64,000 bases of DNA, taken from NCBI RefSeq assembly GCF_001027285.1, contig NZ_CP011509.1, forward strand, positions 11,990,501 through 12,054,500, given 5' to 3'. Below the pieces are notes generated by a model. That model was not told where the DNA came from, made no database searches, and saw only the letters and a list, made by a program, of their open reading frames with translations. Positions 1-8,862 of this stretch are shown here, one piece after another; within the stretch, counting starts at the first letter, position 1, and every line of letters begins with the position of its first letter. The translations under genes were made by a program, and so were the position numbers. This stretch comes from Archangium gephyra. Its GTDB lineage: Bacteria; Myxococcota; Myxococcia; Myxococcales; Myxococcaceae.

Positions 1-2543
1 TGTACGGCGTCGGGGGTGTCGGCAAGTCAACGCTCGTCTACGCCCTGGCGGCGGGCCGCGGAGGCCCCGTCGTCTACGACAGCGTGTCCGCCGGGGAGCC
101 GCTCGCCGCGCTCGTCGACGATGTACGCCGGCAGCTGGCGCGAGGTGCCGTCCCCGAGGCCATGGATGATGAGGAGCGGTTGAGGGACCTGGCCGAGCGG
201 CTCGATGAGAGCGGGGCGCTCTGGGTGCTGGATGACCTGCACCGGCTGGAGGAGAACGCGCGCATCCGCCTGGTGGATGCCCTGGGCCGGGAGCTGCGGA
301 ATGGGCGCTTCGTGGCCACCTCGCGCGAGCTCGTCCCGATGCTCGGGGGCACGGCGGACCGCTTCGAGCTGAAGCTCGGCGGGCTCGACGAGCAGAACGC
401 CCGGGCGCTGTGGGCGAACCTCGACACGCTCTACGGCCCCTCCTCCGGCTTCGACGTGGCGTGGACACGCAGCCGGGGCAATCCCTTTCACCTGCGGCGC
501 GCGCACGCGGGCGGCGTGCACGAGGAGGATCCCCTCTCCGCCGCCCTCCGCACGCTGTCCGCCGACCAGCGCCTCATCGCCACCGTGCTCGCGCTCTCGG
601 CGTTCGACATGAACGTGACGCTGGTGGAGCGGCTGCTGCCGGAGCCCCGGGCCCGCGCCGCGCTGCGCGAGCTCGTCGTGCGGTTGATTCTCGAGGTGGA
701 CGGCAGCGGCCGCTGCATGCTGCACGACATCCACCGCGATGCCCTCCTGGCGTCGCTGAGCGGCGAGGAGCTGCGGGAGCACCACGCGCGGATCGCCGAG
801 CTGCTATCCACGGCCGAGATGGATCCCGTGGTGCGGGTGCGCGAGCGCTGCCGCCACCTGTGCGCCTGCGAGCGTTTCGCGGAGGCGGGCCAGTTGCTGC
901 TGGAGTCCGGCGCGGAGCTCATCCGCCTGGGCGTGGCGAGCGAGCTCTTCCGCGGCTTCGAGGCGCTCCCCCCCGAGCACCGCACGCCGGAGATCATCCA
1001 TGCCCGGGCGCGCACGCTCGCGCGCCTGCTCGACGTGCGCCGCGCCCATGAGGAGCTCATCCGGCTGGACGTGAGCAAGGCCCGCGAGCCGCTCGACATC
1101 CAGGCCTCGCTGGCGCACGTGTCGATGCTCGCGGGTGACCTGGCGGCCGCCGAGCACCAGGCCCGGGCGGTGCTGGAGGATCCACGCGCCACCGACGCAC
1201 TCCGGATGCGCACGGGGACGGTGTTCGCGCTCACCCGCACCTACCGTGGCTTCGGTGACGAGGCGCGCGCCTTCATCGACGCCGCCGAGCGCAGGGCGGC
1301 CTTGCCGGTGCACCTGGGCTTCCTGCGCTTCACGCGCGCCTTCACCTTCTGGCTCGACGAGCGCAACGCCGAGGCCGTGGAGGCCATGGGGAGCGCGCGG
1401 GCCGTTGCCAGGGATGCGCCGCCCACGTTCCGCGCGGGCGTGCTCGGGCCCATGTTCTACGCGGGCCTGCTCTCGAGCACCGGACGCTTCGAGCGGGCCG
1501 GGGAGCTGCTGAAGCAGACCGAGTCCCTGGTGCGCCACGAGCAGGACCCGCGCCTGCGCGTCTCCTGGCACGCCATGCACGCGATGTTCCTCCACGAGCG
1601 CGGCGAGCGCGCGGCGGCGCTGGCCGAGCTGCGGACGCTCGAGGACGCCTTCCACCGCTCGGGCGAGCTGCTGGGCGAGCTGTGGGCGCGCGTGTGGATT
1701 GGCCGCGAGCTGATGCTGCTGGGTCAGTGCGCGGAGGCCGAGCGCCTGTTGGGGGAGACGGACGCCCTGGCCCGGGAGCGCGGCATCCTCGGCATCTGTG
1801 CCGCGGTCGAGCGTTCCCGGCGCGAGGAGCCACTGTTGCGCCTGCGCGAGGAGCGCGTCGAGACGCCCCACCCCGAGAAGCGGGGCGAGGTGACCCGGGC
1901 GAAGGCCATCACGGCGCTGCTGTCGGTGGCGGCGGGAGACACGGTGGCCGCACGGGGGGCGATCGAAGCGGTGCGCGCGGCGGCGCTCGGCACGGACTAC
2001 GGGCTGGATCGCGCCATGGTGGCGCTCGCGGAGTCGCTGGCGGCGCGGCTGGCGGGCAACCCGGACGCGGAGCGGGAAGCGCGCCAGCGGGCCGAGGCCG
2101 AGGCGAGCGCCGCCTCCGTCGACCCGGGCCTGCTGGGCCGCCTCTCCGATGCGCTCGGCGCCACCCGGCTCGTCACCGCCAGTGGGCGCTCGATGCTGGC
2201 CGAGGCGCCGCGCGACGACGGGCACGTCATCGTCGACGCGCGCAGACACGAGCTGCGCTACCCCGGGCACGTCGTCGCGCTCAAGCAGCGGCCCGTCCTG
2301 CGCAAGCTGCTCTACGCCCTGGCGAACCGCCCCGGGGACGTCCTGCCCAAGGAGCTGCTCGTGGAGCAGACGTGGAACAAGCCCTATGAGCCGCTCGTGC
2401 ACGACAACCTGCTCTGGGTGAATGTGTGCCGGCTGCGCGAGCTCGTGAGCGGCTCGGGAATGACGCTCGAGCGTGACGAGCGGGGCTATCAACTCCGGGT
2501 GCCGGAGCAGTTCGTCTACATCGCGCCCGGACGGGGCGATTAG
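1..2543 (+). CDS. STAND/AAA-type ATPase transcriptional regulator, C-terminal winged helix (5' end outside window)
   Basis: The frame is open from the first bases of the window, so the gene starts upstream. The first visible residues carry a Walker A motif (GVGGVGKST), and LWVLDDLH about 75 residues on fits Walker B. The middle 500-odd residues are helical and Ala/Arg/Leu-rich, as in the TPR-like arms of MalT/AfsR-type STAND regulators. The last ~100 residues (about 2220-2520) look like an OmpR/PhoB-type winged helix, including the GYQLR wing near the end. Seen: P-loop and tail. Inferred: a signal-responsive ATPase that controls transcription. An N-terminal sensor or effector domain may lie outside the window. 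Its stop overlaps the stop of the convergent gene by a few bases. Confidence 0.75.
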   Translation, partial: YGVGGVGKSTLVYALAAGRGGPVVYDSVSAGEPLAALVDDVRRQLARGAVPEAMDDEERLRDLAERLDESGALWVLDDLHRLEENARIRLVDALGRELRNGRFVATSRELVPMLGGTADRFELKLGGLDEQNARALWANLDTLYGPSSGFDVAWTRSRGNPFHLRRAHAGGVHEEDPLSAALRTLSADQRLIATVLALSAFDMNVTLVERLLPEPRARAALRELVVRLILEVDGSGRCMLHDIHRDALLASLSGEELREHHARIAELLSTAEMDPVVRVRERCRHLCACERFAEAGQLLLESGAELIRLGVASELFRGFEALPPEHRTPEIIHARARTLARLLDVRRAHEELIRLDVSKAREPLDIQASLAHVSMLAGDLAAAEHQARAVLEDPRATDALRMRTGTVFALTRTYRGFGDEARAFIDAAERRAALPVHLGFLRFTRAFTFWLDERNAEAVEAMGSARAVARDAPPTFRAGVLGPMFYAGLLSSTGRFERAGELLKQTESLVRHEQDPRLRVSWHAMHAMFLHERGERAAALAELRTLEDAFHRSGELLGELWARVWIGRELMLLGQCAEAERLLGETDALARERGILGICAAVERSRREEPLLRLREERVETPHPEKRGEVTRAKAITALLSVAAGDTVAARGAIEAVRAAALGTDYGLDRAMVALAESLAARLAGNPDAEREARQRAEAEASAASVDPGLLGRLSDALGATRLVTASGRSMLAEAPRDDGHVIVDARRHELRYPGHVVALKQRPVLRKLLYALANRPGDVLPKELLVEQTWNKPYEPLVHDNLLWVNVCRLRELVSGSGMTLERDERGYQLRVPEQFVYIAPGRGD

Positions 2544-3487
2544 GGGGACTTCGCCTCGACGTCCCGGGCGCAGCGGAAGCCCACGTTGTTGAAGGGGGCC
2601 TCGGGCTTCGCCTTGCCCCGGTAGAACAGGCCGTAGCCGTGGCACGTCTTCGCCGAGCACCACCACGAGCCGCCCCGCGCCACGCGGTCCCCGCCGGCTC
2701 CCGTCCGCAACGGATTGAGCACCCCGGCCGCGCGGCGGGCATAGGTGTCGGCTTCGTAGACGTCCGCGACCAGTTGCCAGACATTGCCCACCGGATCGAA
2801 GAAGCCCCACGCATTCGGAGGGAAGGCGCGCACCGGGGACAGGTACACATGGCCATCGTCGCGGCTGGCCTGGCGGTGGTCCGGGCCCTGCCAGAAGTTC
2901 AGGCCATATTGGCCGTCGGGCCGCTGGGGAGACTCGCCCCAGGGAAAGCGCGTGAGCGTCGTGCCCGCGCGCATCGCGTACTCCCACTCGGCTTCCGTGG
3001 GCAGACGCCCGCCCCGCGAGCGGCAGAAGGCCACCGCGTCGAAGTGGCTCACCATCGTGACGGGGTGGTCCGGGCGCTGCGCGAAGCCCGCGGGAGCGGA
3101 GGCGCCGAAGGGAGCACGCCACGTCGCGCCCGGGGTGCGGCGCCACTCCCACTCGGCCATGCCCTCGTGGGCCACCATGCCGTAGCCCAGCCGCTCGGCG
3201 GTCGTCGTGTAGCCGGTGCGCTCGACGAACTGGCCAAAGGCCTCCACCGTGACGAGCGTCTCGTCGAGGAAGAAGGCGTCCAGGCACACGGCGTGGCGCG
3301 GCTGCTCGTCCTTGCGCAGCGAGCGCTCACGGCCCATCCAGAAGCGCCCCGCGGGCACCCGGCGCATGCCCTCCGGGGCGCGCACCTCGGGCGCCGTCCG
3401 CGAGAAGCCGGCCGGACAGTCCCCGGCGGCCCGGGCTCCGGACGGCAGGAGCGCGAGCACCAGGGCGATGAGCGCGCGCGGACTCAC
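2540..3487 (-). CDS. Secreted formylglycine-generating-enzyme (SUMF1/FGE) family protein
   Basis: This is an FGE-sulfatase domain protein of about 315 residues. Family hallmarks are visible in order: RRVPAGRFWMG, FFLDETLVTVEAF, FPWGES, GNVWQLV and RVARGGSWWCSAKTC. The last motif keeps the CxxxxC pair that forms the active site of true formylglycine-generating enzymes, so catalysis (Cys to formylglycine in a target such as a sulfatase) is possible; many paralogues lack this pair. An N-terminal hydrophobic stretch ending in GARA is a signal peptide. I prefer the GTG start at 3487, which overlaps the upstream TGA as GTGA and suggests translational coupling; an ATG at 3517 would add ten residues. 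No sulfatase is in the window, so the target is unknown. Confidence 0.8.
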   Translation of the reverse strand: MSPRALIALVLALLPSGARAAGDCPAGFSRTAPEVRAPEGMRRVPAGRFWMGRERSLRKDEQPRHAVCLDAFFLDETLVTVEAFGQFVERTGYTTTAERLGYGMVAHEGMAEWEWRRTPGATWRAPFGASAPAGFAQRPDHPVTMVSHFDAVAFCRSRGGRLPTEAEWEYAMRAGTTLTRFPWGESPQRPDGQYGLNFWQGPDHRQASRDDGHVYLSPVRAFPPNAWGFFDPVGNVWQLVADVYEADTYARRAAGVLNPLRTGAGGDRVARGGSWWCSAKTCHGYGLFYRGKAKPEAPFNNVGFRCARDVEAKSP

Positions 3488-4650
3488 TGGTAGCCGAAGA
3501 GGCATTCGTGGCTGCACGACTCGGGCAGGCGGTCATCACACCGGTCGATGCACGCCCATTGGTTCATGCCCGGGTTCTTCTTCTGGCAATTGTCGACACA
3601 CGCCTTCGTGCGATTGCACGGCCGCTCGCACGTGCGTTGCCATTCACGCGCCGCTTCCGCCGAGCACGTCTTGTACTCCGCCTCGCACGACTTGTAGCCG
3701 GAGTCCGCCGGGGCCTGGCATTCCGCCTCGCACTCGCGCGCGGCCTCGATGCAGCGCGCCACACACTCCTTGCGGTTCGTCCCGCCACACTTCATGCGGC
3801 AGGAGTTGCAGGGGCTGTTGCACGTGCTCTTGCACTCCTGACAGGCCGTCGCCGCGCCTTCCTGGCACGACTGATAGGGCTCCCAGCAGTTGTCCGGCGC
3901 GCAGCTCTGGTCATAGGCGAAGCCACACATCTGCTCGCCCTGTGGCTGACAGGCATCCTGGACATCGCGGGCGCCCAGCGCGCGCAGCACCGCCGCGCTC
4001 GGCACCGTGAGCGACTCGAGCTGCACCGTCACCGTCCGCTTGTCGGTGTCGATGGCCCCCGAGCGCAGGTGGAAGAGGCCATCGGCGTAGAGCTGCACGA
4101 GCACGGCGTCCGTGCCCCGCACGCGGACGTCCTGCCAGACGGACTCGGACTGGAGCGCGGCCTTCACACAGGCCTCCGGGTCACCACACGCCTCGGAGAA
4201 GGGGGACTCCCGAGGCTCCTTGAGCGTGTCCTTCGCCGCGCGTGCCTTCACGAGCCGCTCGAGCTCGGCCTTCCAGTAGAGCTCGCGGAAGGCCTGTTGC
4301 GTGGGCTCGTCCTCGGGCTTCAGCGTCACCGCGCGCTGCAGGAGGTTGAGCGCGTCCGCGAGGGGCCGGCCCGGCTCACGGCCCTGGGCGAGGAGCTGCG
4401 CGTGGTCCGGGGGCGAGGCACCGAGCAGCTCGAGCTTTCCGAAGCCCTTGACCTCGAGGCACTCGAGCTCCGCCCAGCCGTCCTTGGCCACGGCCACCAC
4501 CGAGCACGGCGAGCCGATGGGCACCTGGAGGCGGATGGAGGCACTGGCCTTGGGCTTCGCCCGGAGGTTCAGCGAGCTGGCGTGGACGAAGAGCGCGTCG
4601 CCCGGAGAGGCCTGGAGCACGGCGGTGACGAGAAGTGGGAGCAGCAACAT
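3484..4650 (-). CDS. Secreted SH3-like, cysteine-rich protein
   Basis: A protein of 388 residues with an N-terminal signal peptide. Residues about 20-75 resemble a bacterial SH3 domain (SLNLRAKP, GWAELEC), which in other proteins binds peptidoglycan or peptides. A helical middle follows, then a C-terminal part of about 150 residues with many CxxxC and CxxC pairs (for example CQECKSTCNSPCNSC), probably disulfide-bonded outside the cytoplasm. It is coupled by a 4-base overlap to the FGE-like gene downstream, so the two are probably made together. The Cys-rich protein could be that enzyme's partner or substrate, which is inference only. No precise family recognised. Confidence 0.65.
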   Translation of the reverse strand: MLLLPLLVTAVLQASPGDALFVHASSLNLRAKPKASASIRLQVPIGSPCSVVAVAKDGWAELECLEVKGFGKLELLGASPPDHAQLLAQGREPGRPLADALNLLQRAVTLKPEDEPTQQAFRELYWKAELERLVKARAAKDTLKEPRESPFSEACGDPEACVKAALQSESVWQDVRVRGTDAVLVQLYADGLFHLRSGAIDTDKRTVTVQLESLTVPSAAVLRALGARDVQDACQPQGEQMCGFAYDQSCAPDNCWEPYQSCQEGAATACQECKSTCNSPCNSCRMKCGGTNRKECVARCIEAARECEAECQAPADSGYKSCEAEYKTCSAEAAREWQRTCERPCNRTKACVDNCQKKNPGMNQWACIDRCDDRLPESCSHECLFGYQ

Positions 4651-4736
4651 GGACGTGGAGCGTATCCCGCGGCCAGCGGAAGGAGCAGGGGGGCTTCAAG
4701 TGCGGGGATCTCCAGGGTAAGAGGGGGACACGCACC

Positions 4737-6212
4737 ATGATCGAGTCCGGCGCACGCATCGGGGATTACGAGATCTGGGGCCGTATTGGCGGCGGCGGGA
4801 TGAGCGACGTGTGGCTCGCGCGGCATGTACTGCTGGCGTCGCCGCTGGTGGTGAAGACGCTCAAGCCGCACTTCCAGGCGGACCCCGAGGAGCGCTACCG
4901 GCGCATGCTCAACGAGGCCCGGCTGATGGCGCGAGTGCCCAGCCACCGCGTGGTGCGAGCCACCGACGTGCGCATCCACCAGGGAACACCGCTGCTGGTG
5001 CAGGAGTACGTGGACGGCATCGACATGGACGAGGTGGACGTGCGCCGGCGCCGGGCCCTGGGGTACGGGCTGCCGCTGTGGTTCGTCTGCGAGGTGCTCG
5101 CCCAGGTGGCCGAGGGGCTCGCGGCCGCGCACCTCACCGGCATCCTGCACAGGGATCTCAAGCCGTCGAACATCCTGGACTCGCCGGAGCTGGGCACCAA
5201 GCTGGGAGACTTCGGCATCGCGGTGGCCCGGAACGTGGGCGGAGCGAGCGGAGGGGAGATCTCGGGCACCGGGCCGTACATGGCCCCCGAGGTGTTGCGC
5301 GGGGAGGCGTTCGACCGGCGCGCGGACGTGTTCGGCCTGGGCGCCACCGCCTATCACCTGCGCTACGGGCGGCCGCCCTTCGAGGGAATCGCGCCCCGGC
5401 TGCGGGGCGAGTCGCACCCCGTCTTCCCGAGTCCCAGCGGACCCGAGGAGGCGTACTTCCAGCACGTGCTGGCGCGCATGCTCGCGCCGCACCCCGAGGC
5501 GCGCTTCCCCGACGTGGCCCATGTGCGTCACCTGTTCGCGCGGCTGGCGGCCACCACGCGCCCACCGGGCACCGCCACACGGCTGGAGGATGGCACCCTG
5601 ACGCTCGGCTCCACGCGGATCATCTGCGAGACCGGGGACCTGGCGCTGGCGCAAGTGGACGGCATCGTGAGCCCGGCGGTGCCCCAGTTGAACATGACGG
5701 GTGGGGCCGCGGCGGCCCTGCGGGCCCACGGCGGGGAGAGCATCCAGGAGGAGGCGCACCACTGGGGAGAGCAGCCGCTCGGGGCGTGCATCTCCACGGG
5801 GGCGGGGCGGCTCGCGTGCCAGCGGGTGCTGCACGCGGTGAGCGCCTGGGAGGAGGTCAGTTGCATCGGCCGGGCGATGCAACGGGCGCTGCTCACCGCG
5901 GAGGAAGAGGGGCTGAGCTCGCTCGCGGTGCCGGCGCTGGGCACGGGGGCGGGACGGGTCACCGTCGAGGCGAGCGCTCGCGCGGAGGCCTCGGCGCTGC
6001 GCTGGCACCTGTTGCTGGGCGGCAGCCGGCTGCGCGAGGTGCGCTTCGTGCTGTTCGAGGAGTCCTTGCGTGAGCGCTTCCGGGATGTGCTCGAGAGCGT
6101 ACTGCTCGACGCGGACGCGCCCACGCCCGAGGTGGGCAGGCCCGCGCAGATTCTGGAAGCCGCTCCCGACGACAGGACGTTCGTGCCCGCGGTCGCGCGG
6201 CGCCTCGCCTGA
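4737..6212 (+). CDS. Ser/Thr protein kinase fused to a C-terminal macro domain
   Basis: Residues 1-270 form a Hanks-type kinase: Gly loop GRIGGGGMS (15-23), lysine in VVKTLK (K40), HRDLKPSN (138-145), DFG (158-160), APE (183-185). All catalytic residues are present, so it should be active. Residues about 290-445 read as a macro (ADP-ribose-binding) domain: VDGIVSPAV, MTGGAAAALRAHGG, STGAGRLACQRVLHAV and VPALGTGAG follow the usual order of macro motifs. No membrane segment is seen, so it is probably cytoplasmic. The ATG at 4737 is chosen because the kinase fold begins about 10 residues later. A few kb on, at 9976-11019, lies an ADP-ribosylglycohydrolase, so ADP-ribose signalling may be a local theme. 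Kinase confidence is high, macro call moderate to high. Confidence 0.85.
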   Translation: MIESGARIGDYEIWGRIGGGGMSDVWLARHVLLASPLVVKTLKPHFQADPEERYRRMLNEARLMARVPSHRVVRATDVRIHQGTPLLVQEYVDGIDMDEVDVRRRRALGYGLPLWFVCEVLAQVAEGLAAAHLTGILHRDLKPSNILDSPELGTKLGDFGIAVARNVGGASGGEISGTGPYMAPEVLRGEAFDRRADVFGLGATAYHLRYGRPPFEGIAPRLRGESHPVFPSPSGPEEAYFQHVLARMLAPHPEARFPDVAHVRHLFARLAATTRPPGTATRLEDGTLTLGSTRIICETGDLALAQVDGIVSPAVPQLNMTGGAAAALRAHGGESIQEEAHHWGEQPLGACISTGAGRLACQRVLHAVSAWEEVSCIGRAMQRALLTAEEEGLSSLAVPALGTGAGRVTVEASARAEASALRWHLLLGGSRLREVRFVLFEESLRERFRDVLESVLLDADAPTPEVGRPAQILEAAPDDRTFVPAVARRLA

Positions 6213-6233
6213 AAACCACTCATCCCCACTGCT

Positions 6234-6268
6234 CCCTCTCCCCTCGGGAGAGGGTCGGGGTGAGGGTG
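6234..6268 (-). repeat. REP-like element, copy 1
   Basis: Lies 21 nt after the kinase stop. CCCTCTCCC and GGGAGAGGG form a perfect 9-bp stem with a CTC loop, followed by TCGGGGTGAGGGT. It is the reverse complement of the copy at 6335-6370, and together they make an inverted pair between convergent genes. It may act as a terminator or mRNA 3'-end stabiliser. Confidence 0.75.
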
Positions 6269-6334
6269 CCCGGACCCGTTCTCCAACCCGTGGCACGCAG
6301 TGTGGACAACGGGTTCAACCCGGCTTCACCCGAA

Positions 6335-6370
6335 ACCCTCACCCCGTCCCTCTCCCGGAGGGCGAGGGGA
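6335..6370 (+). repeat. REP-like element, copy 2
   Basis: Contains the shared core CCCTCACCCCGTCCCTCTCC followed by a GGAGGGCGAGGGG arm. It lies 36 nt beyond the cydB stop. Read on the cydB transcript it gives the same hairpin-then-GGGGTGAGGG order as copy 1 does on the kinase transcript. Confidence 0.75.
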
Positions 6371-6406
6371 AAGGGGCACGGTGTCAGCGCGTGTTCCCGA
6401 TGGAGC

Positions 6407-7420
6407 TCAGCGCCGGGTGGCTTCTCCCGGTGCGGTCTGAAACACCCGCAGCAGGAAGAGCAGTGACGGAATGATGAGCGCGGCGCCCACCGCGAGCGCC
6501 ACCAGCAGGGCCCGCTGCGTGGCCACGGACGCCGCCGAGCCCTGGAGCGTGAAGTCCGGCACCACGAGGTACGGGTACTGCGAGGCCGCCCACCCCGCCA
6601 CGATGAGGCCCACCTGCGCCGCCGCCGCCACACGCGCCGGCCAGAAGCGCCGCGCGAGCAGCAACCCGAAGGCCAGCACCGCCGCCACCGCCGTCGCCGC
6701 GTGCAACACCAGCGCGAAGGGCGAGCCCGTCAATCCCTCCCACACGCGGGGCGCGCCCTCCCGTGCGAGCACCAGCACCCCCAGGGCCGCCAGGAACACC
6801 GCCACGCCCGCCCCCAGCGCCCGCTTGCGGAAGTCCTCCTGGAGCCCGAGCTCGCGCGTCTCCGCGGTGAGGTACACCGCCGCCAGGAAGGCGAAGAGGC
6901 ACAGGGCCAGTGCGCCCACCGCCAGCGCGAAGGGCGACAGCCACGCGGAGAAGAAGCCGCTCACCACCGCGAGCCCCTGCACGCGGATGTCCCCGCTCAC
7001 CACCGCGCCCACGCACATGCCCAGCAGTGCCGGAGACAGCACGCTCGCCACGCTGAAGACGAGCCCCCAGCGCCGCTGCACCGCGTCTCCGCGCGCGTCG
7101 TAGGTGCGGAAGGTGAAGGCCGTGCCTCGGAAGACGATGCCCAGCAGCAGCAGCGTCAGCGGCACGTGCAGCGCCACCGACAGCGCCGCGAAGGCCCTCG
7201 GGAAGGCCGAGAAGAGGATGACGACGCCGATGATGAGCCAGACGTGGTTCACCTCCCACACCGGCCCGAGCGCCTTCGCGATGAGCGCCCGCTGCTCCGT
7301 CTTGCGCGGCCCCGAGGCCAGCAAGTCCCACACACCACCGCCGAAGTCCGCGCCGCCGAAGAGCGCGTAGAGGACGAAGGCGGCCACCAGGGCTCCGCCC
7401 AGCCACAGCTCAGTGCTCAT
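6407..7420 (-). CDS. cydB: Cytochrome bd ubiquinol oxidase subunit II
   Basis: A 337-residue polytopic membrane protein. The opening FGGADFGGGVWDLL and then GPVWEVNHVWLI, FSAFPRAFAAL and FRGTAFTFR are classic subunit II motifs. With CydA it forms the bd-type quinol oxidase, which reduces O2 at low tension and tolerates nitric oxide. Its start overlaps the end of cydA by 11 bases, so translation is coupled. No separate small CydX-like subunit was recognised downstream, where two REP-like elements sit instead. Confidence 0.95.
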   Translation of the reverse strand: MSTELWLGGALVAAFVLYALFGGADFGGGVWDLLASGPRKTEQRALIAKALGPVWEVNHVWLIIGVVILFSAFPRAFAALSVALHVPLTLLLLGIVFRGTAFTFRTYDARGDAVQRRWGLVFSVASVLSPALLGMCVGAVVSGDIRVQGLAVVSGFFSAWLSPFALAVGALALCLFAFLAAVYLTAETRELGLQEDFRKRALGAGVAVFLAALGVLVLAREGAPRVWEGLTGSPFALVLHAATAVAAVLAFGLLLARRFWPARVAAAAQVGLIVAGWAASQYPYLVVPDFTLQGSAASVATQRALLVALAVGAALIIPSLLFLLRVFQTAPGEATRR

Positions 7421-8741
7421 GGGCCACCTCCCCCGCCGGCGGCTCGTGGCCCGGCAGCGTGCCCGCCACCTGCCTCACCATGAGGAAGACGACCATCGCC
7501 CCCAGGAAGAGGTAGACGAGCGTGAACGTCCAGAAGGGCACCGCCAGGTTCGGCACTGGCGTCACCGCCTCGCCCGTGCGCATCACCCCGCGGATGATCC
7601 ACGGCTGGCGTCCCCACTCGGTGACGAGCCACCCCGCCTCCATCGCCACCACCCCGAGCGGTCCGCACAGCAGCCAGCCCCACAGCACCCGCCGGTCCTC
7701 GGGCCACGCCTTGCGCCGCCAGCGCAGGAAGAGCGTCACCACCGCCAGCAGCGCCATCGCGCCCCCCGTCCCCACCATCACCTGGAAGGCCACGTGCACC
7801 TTGGGCACCGGCGGCCACTCGTCGCGCGGGAAGGCGTCGAGCCCCTTCACCTCCGCGTTGGGGTCCATGAAGGCCATGAGGGACAGCCCCTTGGGAATCT
7901 CCAGCGCGTAGCGCATGGTGCCCGTCTCCATGTCCGGCAGCCCGCCGATGCTCAGCCCCGCGCCTCGCTGCGTCTGGAAGAGACCCTCGGCCGCGGCCAG
8001 CTTCAGCGGCTGCGCGCGCGCCACGTGCTCCGCGGACTGGTGTCCCACCAGCGGCTGCAACAGCGCGGAGAGACACGCCAGCGGCAGTGCTATCGAGAGC
8101 GCCTTGCGGTGGAAGGCCGCCCCCGGGTGCCGCAGCAGCACGAAGGCGTGGATGCCCGCCATGGCGAAGGCACTCGCCTGGTAGCACGCGAGCAACGTGT
8201 GGGCCGTCTGGTGCCTCCAGCCCGGGCTGAACATCGCCGCCACCGGGTCCACGTTCACCGGCCCGCCCGCCGTGAGCGTGAAGCCCGACGGGTCATTCAT
8301 GAAGACGTTCACCAGCGTGACGAAGAAGGCGCTCGCCGCGCCGCTCAGCGCCACCATCACCCCCGAGAAGAGGTGCAGCCCCGCCGGTATCCGCTCCCGC
8401 CCGTACAGGTAGATGCCGAGGAACACCGCCTCGGTGAAGAAGGCCGTCCCCTCCAGCGCGAAGGGCAGCCCGATGACTTCTCCGTAGGTCCCCATGAAGG
8501 CGGGCCACAACAGCCCCAGCTCGAAGGAGAGCACCGTGCCGCTCACCGCGCCCACCGCGAAGAGGATGGCCGTGCCCTTCGCCAGCTTGCGGCTGAGCAC
8601 CGCGTAGTCCGCGTCTCCCGTCCTCCGGGCCTTCAGGTCACTGAGCACCATCAACAGCGGCAGCGCGATGCCCGCCGCCGCGAAGACGATGTGGAAGGCG
8701 AGGGACAGACCCATCTGGGCGCGCGCGTAGAGCAGGTCCAT
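7410..8741 (-). CDS. cydA: Cytochrome bd ubiquinol oxidase subunit I
   Basis: A 443-residue subunit carrying the haems and the quinol site. It begins MDLLYARAQMGLSLAFH, in which the histidine matches the family's conserved N-terminal haem ligand. GRQPWIIRGVMRT near residue 390 is the conserved C-terminal signature. The length fits the short-Q-loop branch rather than the roughly 520-residue E. coli type. It is the first gene of cydAB, and the 69 bases upstream of it (to the hairpin at 8811) must hold its promoter. The NO-responsive locus 3 kb away fits a shared low-oxygen/NO theme, though no NsrR site was seen here. Confidence 0.95.
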   Translation of the reverse strand: MDLLYARAQMGLSLAFHIVFAAAGIALPLLMVLSDLKARRTGDADYAVLSRKLAKGTAILFAVGAVSGTVLSFELGLLWPAFMGTYGEVIGLPFALEGTAFFTEAVFLGIYLYGRERIPAGLHLFSGVMVALSGAASAFFVTLVNVFMNDPSGFTLTAGGPVNVDPVAAMFSPGWRHQTAHTLLACYQASAFAMAGIHAFVLLRHPGAAFHRKALSIALPLACLSALLQPLVGHQSAEHVARAQPLKLAAAEGLFQTQRGAGLSIGGLPDMETGTMRYALEIPKGLSLMAFMDPNAEVKGLDAFPRDEWPPVPKVHVAFQVMVGTGGAMALLAVVTLFLRWRRKAWPEDRRVLWGWLLCGPLGVVAMEAGWLVTEWGRQPWIIRGVMRTGEAVTPVPNLAVPFWTFTLVYLFLGAMVVFLMVRQVAGTLPGHEPPAGEVAHEH

Positions 8742-8810
8742 GGCGCGGATGAATCTGCTTTATGCGCGGATTCTTCGCAATCAACAATTCTTATCCATGT
8801 GAGGACGAGA

Positions 8811-8844
8811 ACGCGGCACCTCCCATGGCGGGAGAGTGCCGCGT
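8811..8844 (-). terminator. Hairpin downstream of the 8863-9815 operon
   Basis: The inverted repeat ACGCGGCAC-CTCCC / GGGAG-a-GTGCCGCGT has one bulge and a 5-base loop. It lies 18 bases beyond the stop of the minus-strand gene ending at 8863. No U-run follows, so efficiency is uncertain. Confidence 0.55.
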
Positions 8845-8862
8845 CCGTGGGGCCCTGGCGCG

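Noticed and set aside
804-3287. 827-codon open frame on the minus strand
   Set aside because: Antisense to the regulator and FGE-like genes; Arg/Gly/Ala/His-rich low-complexity product typical of high-GC shadow frames.
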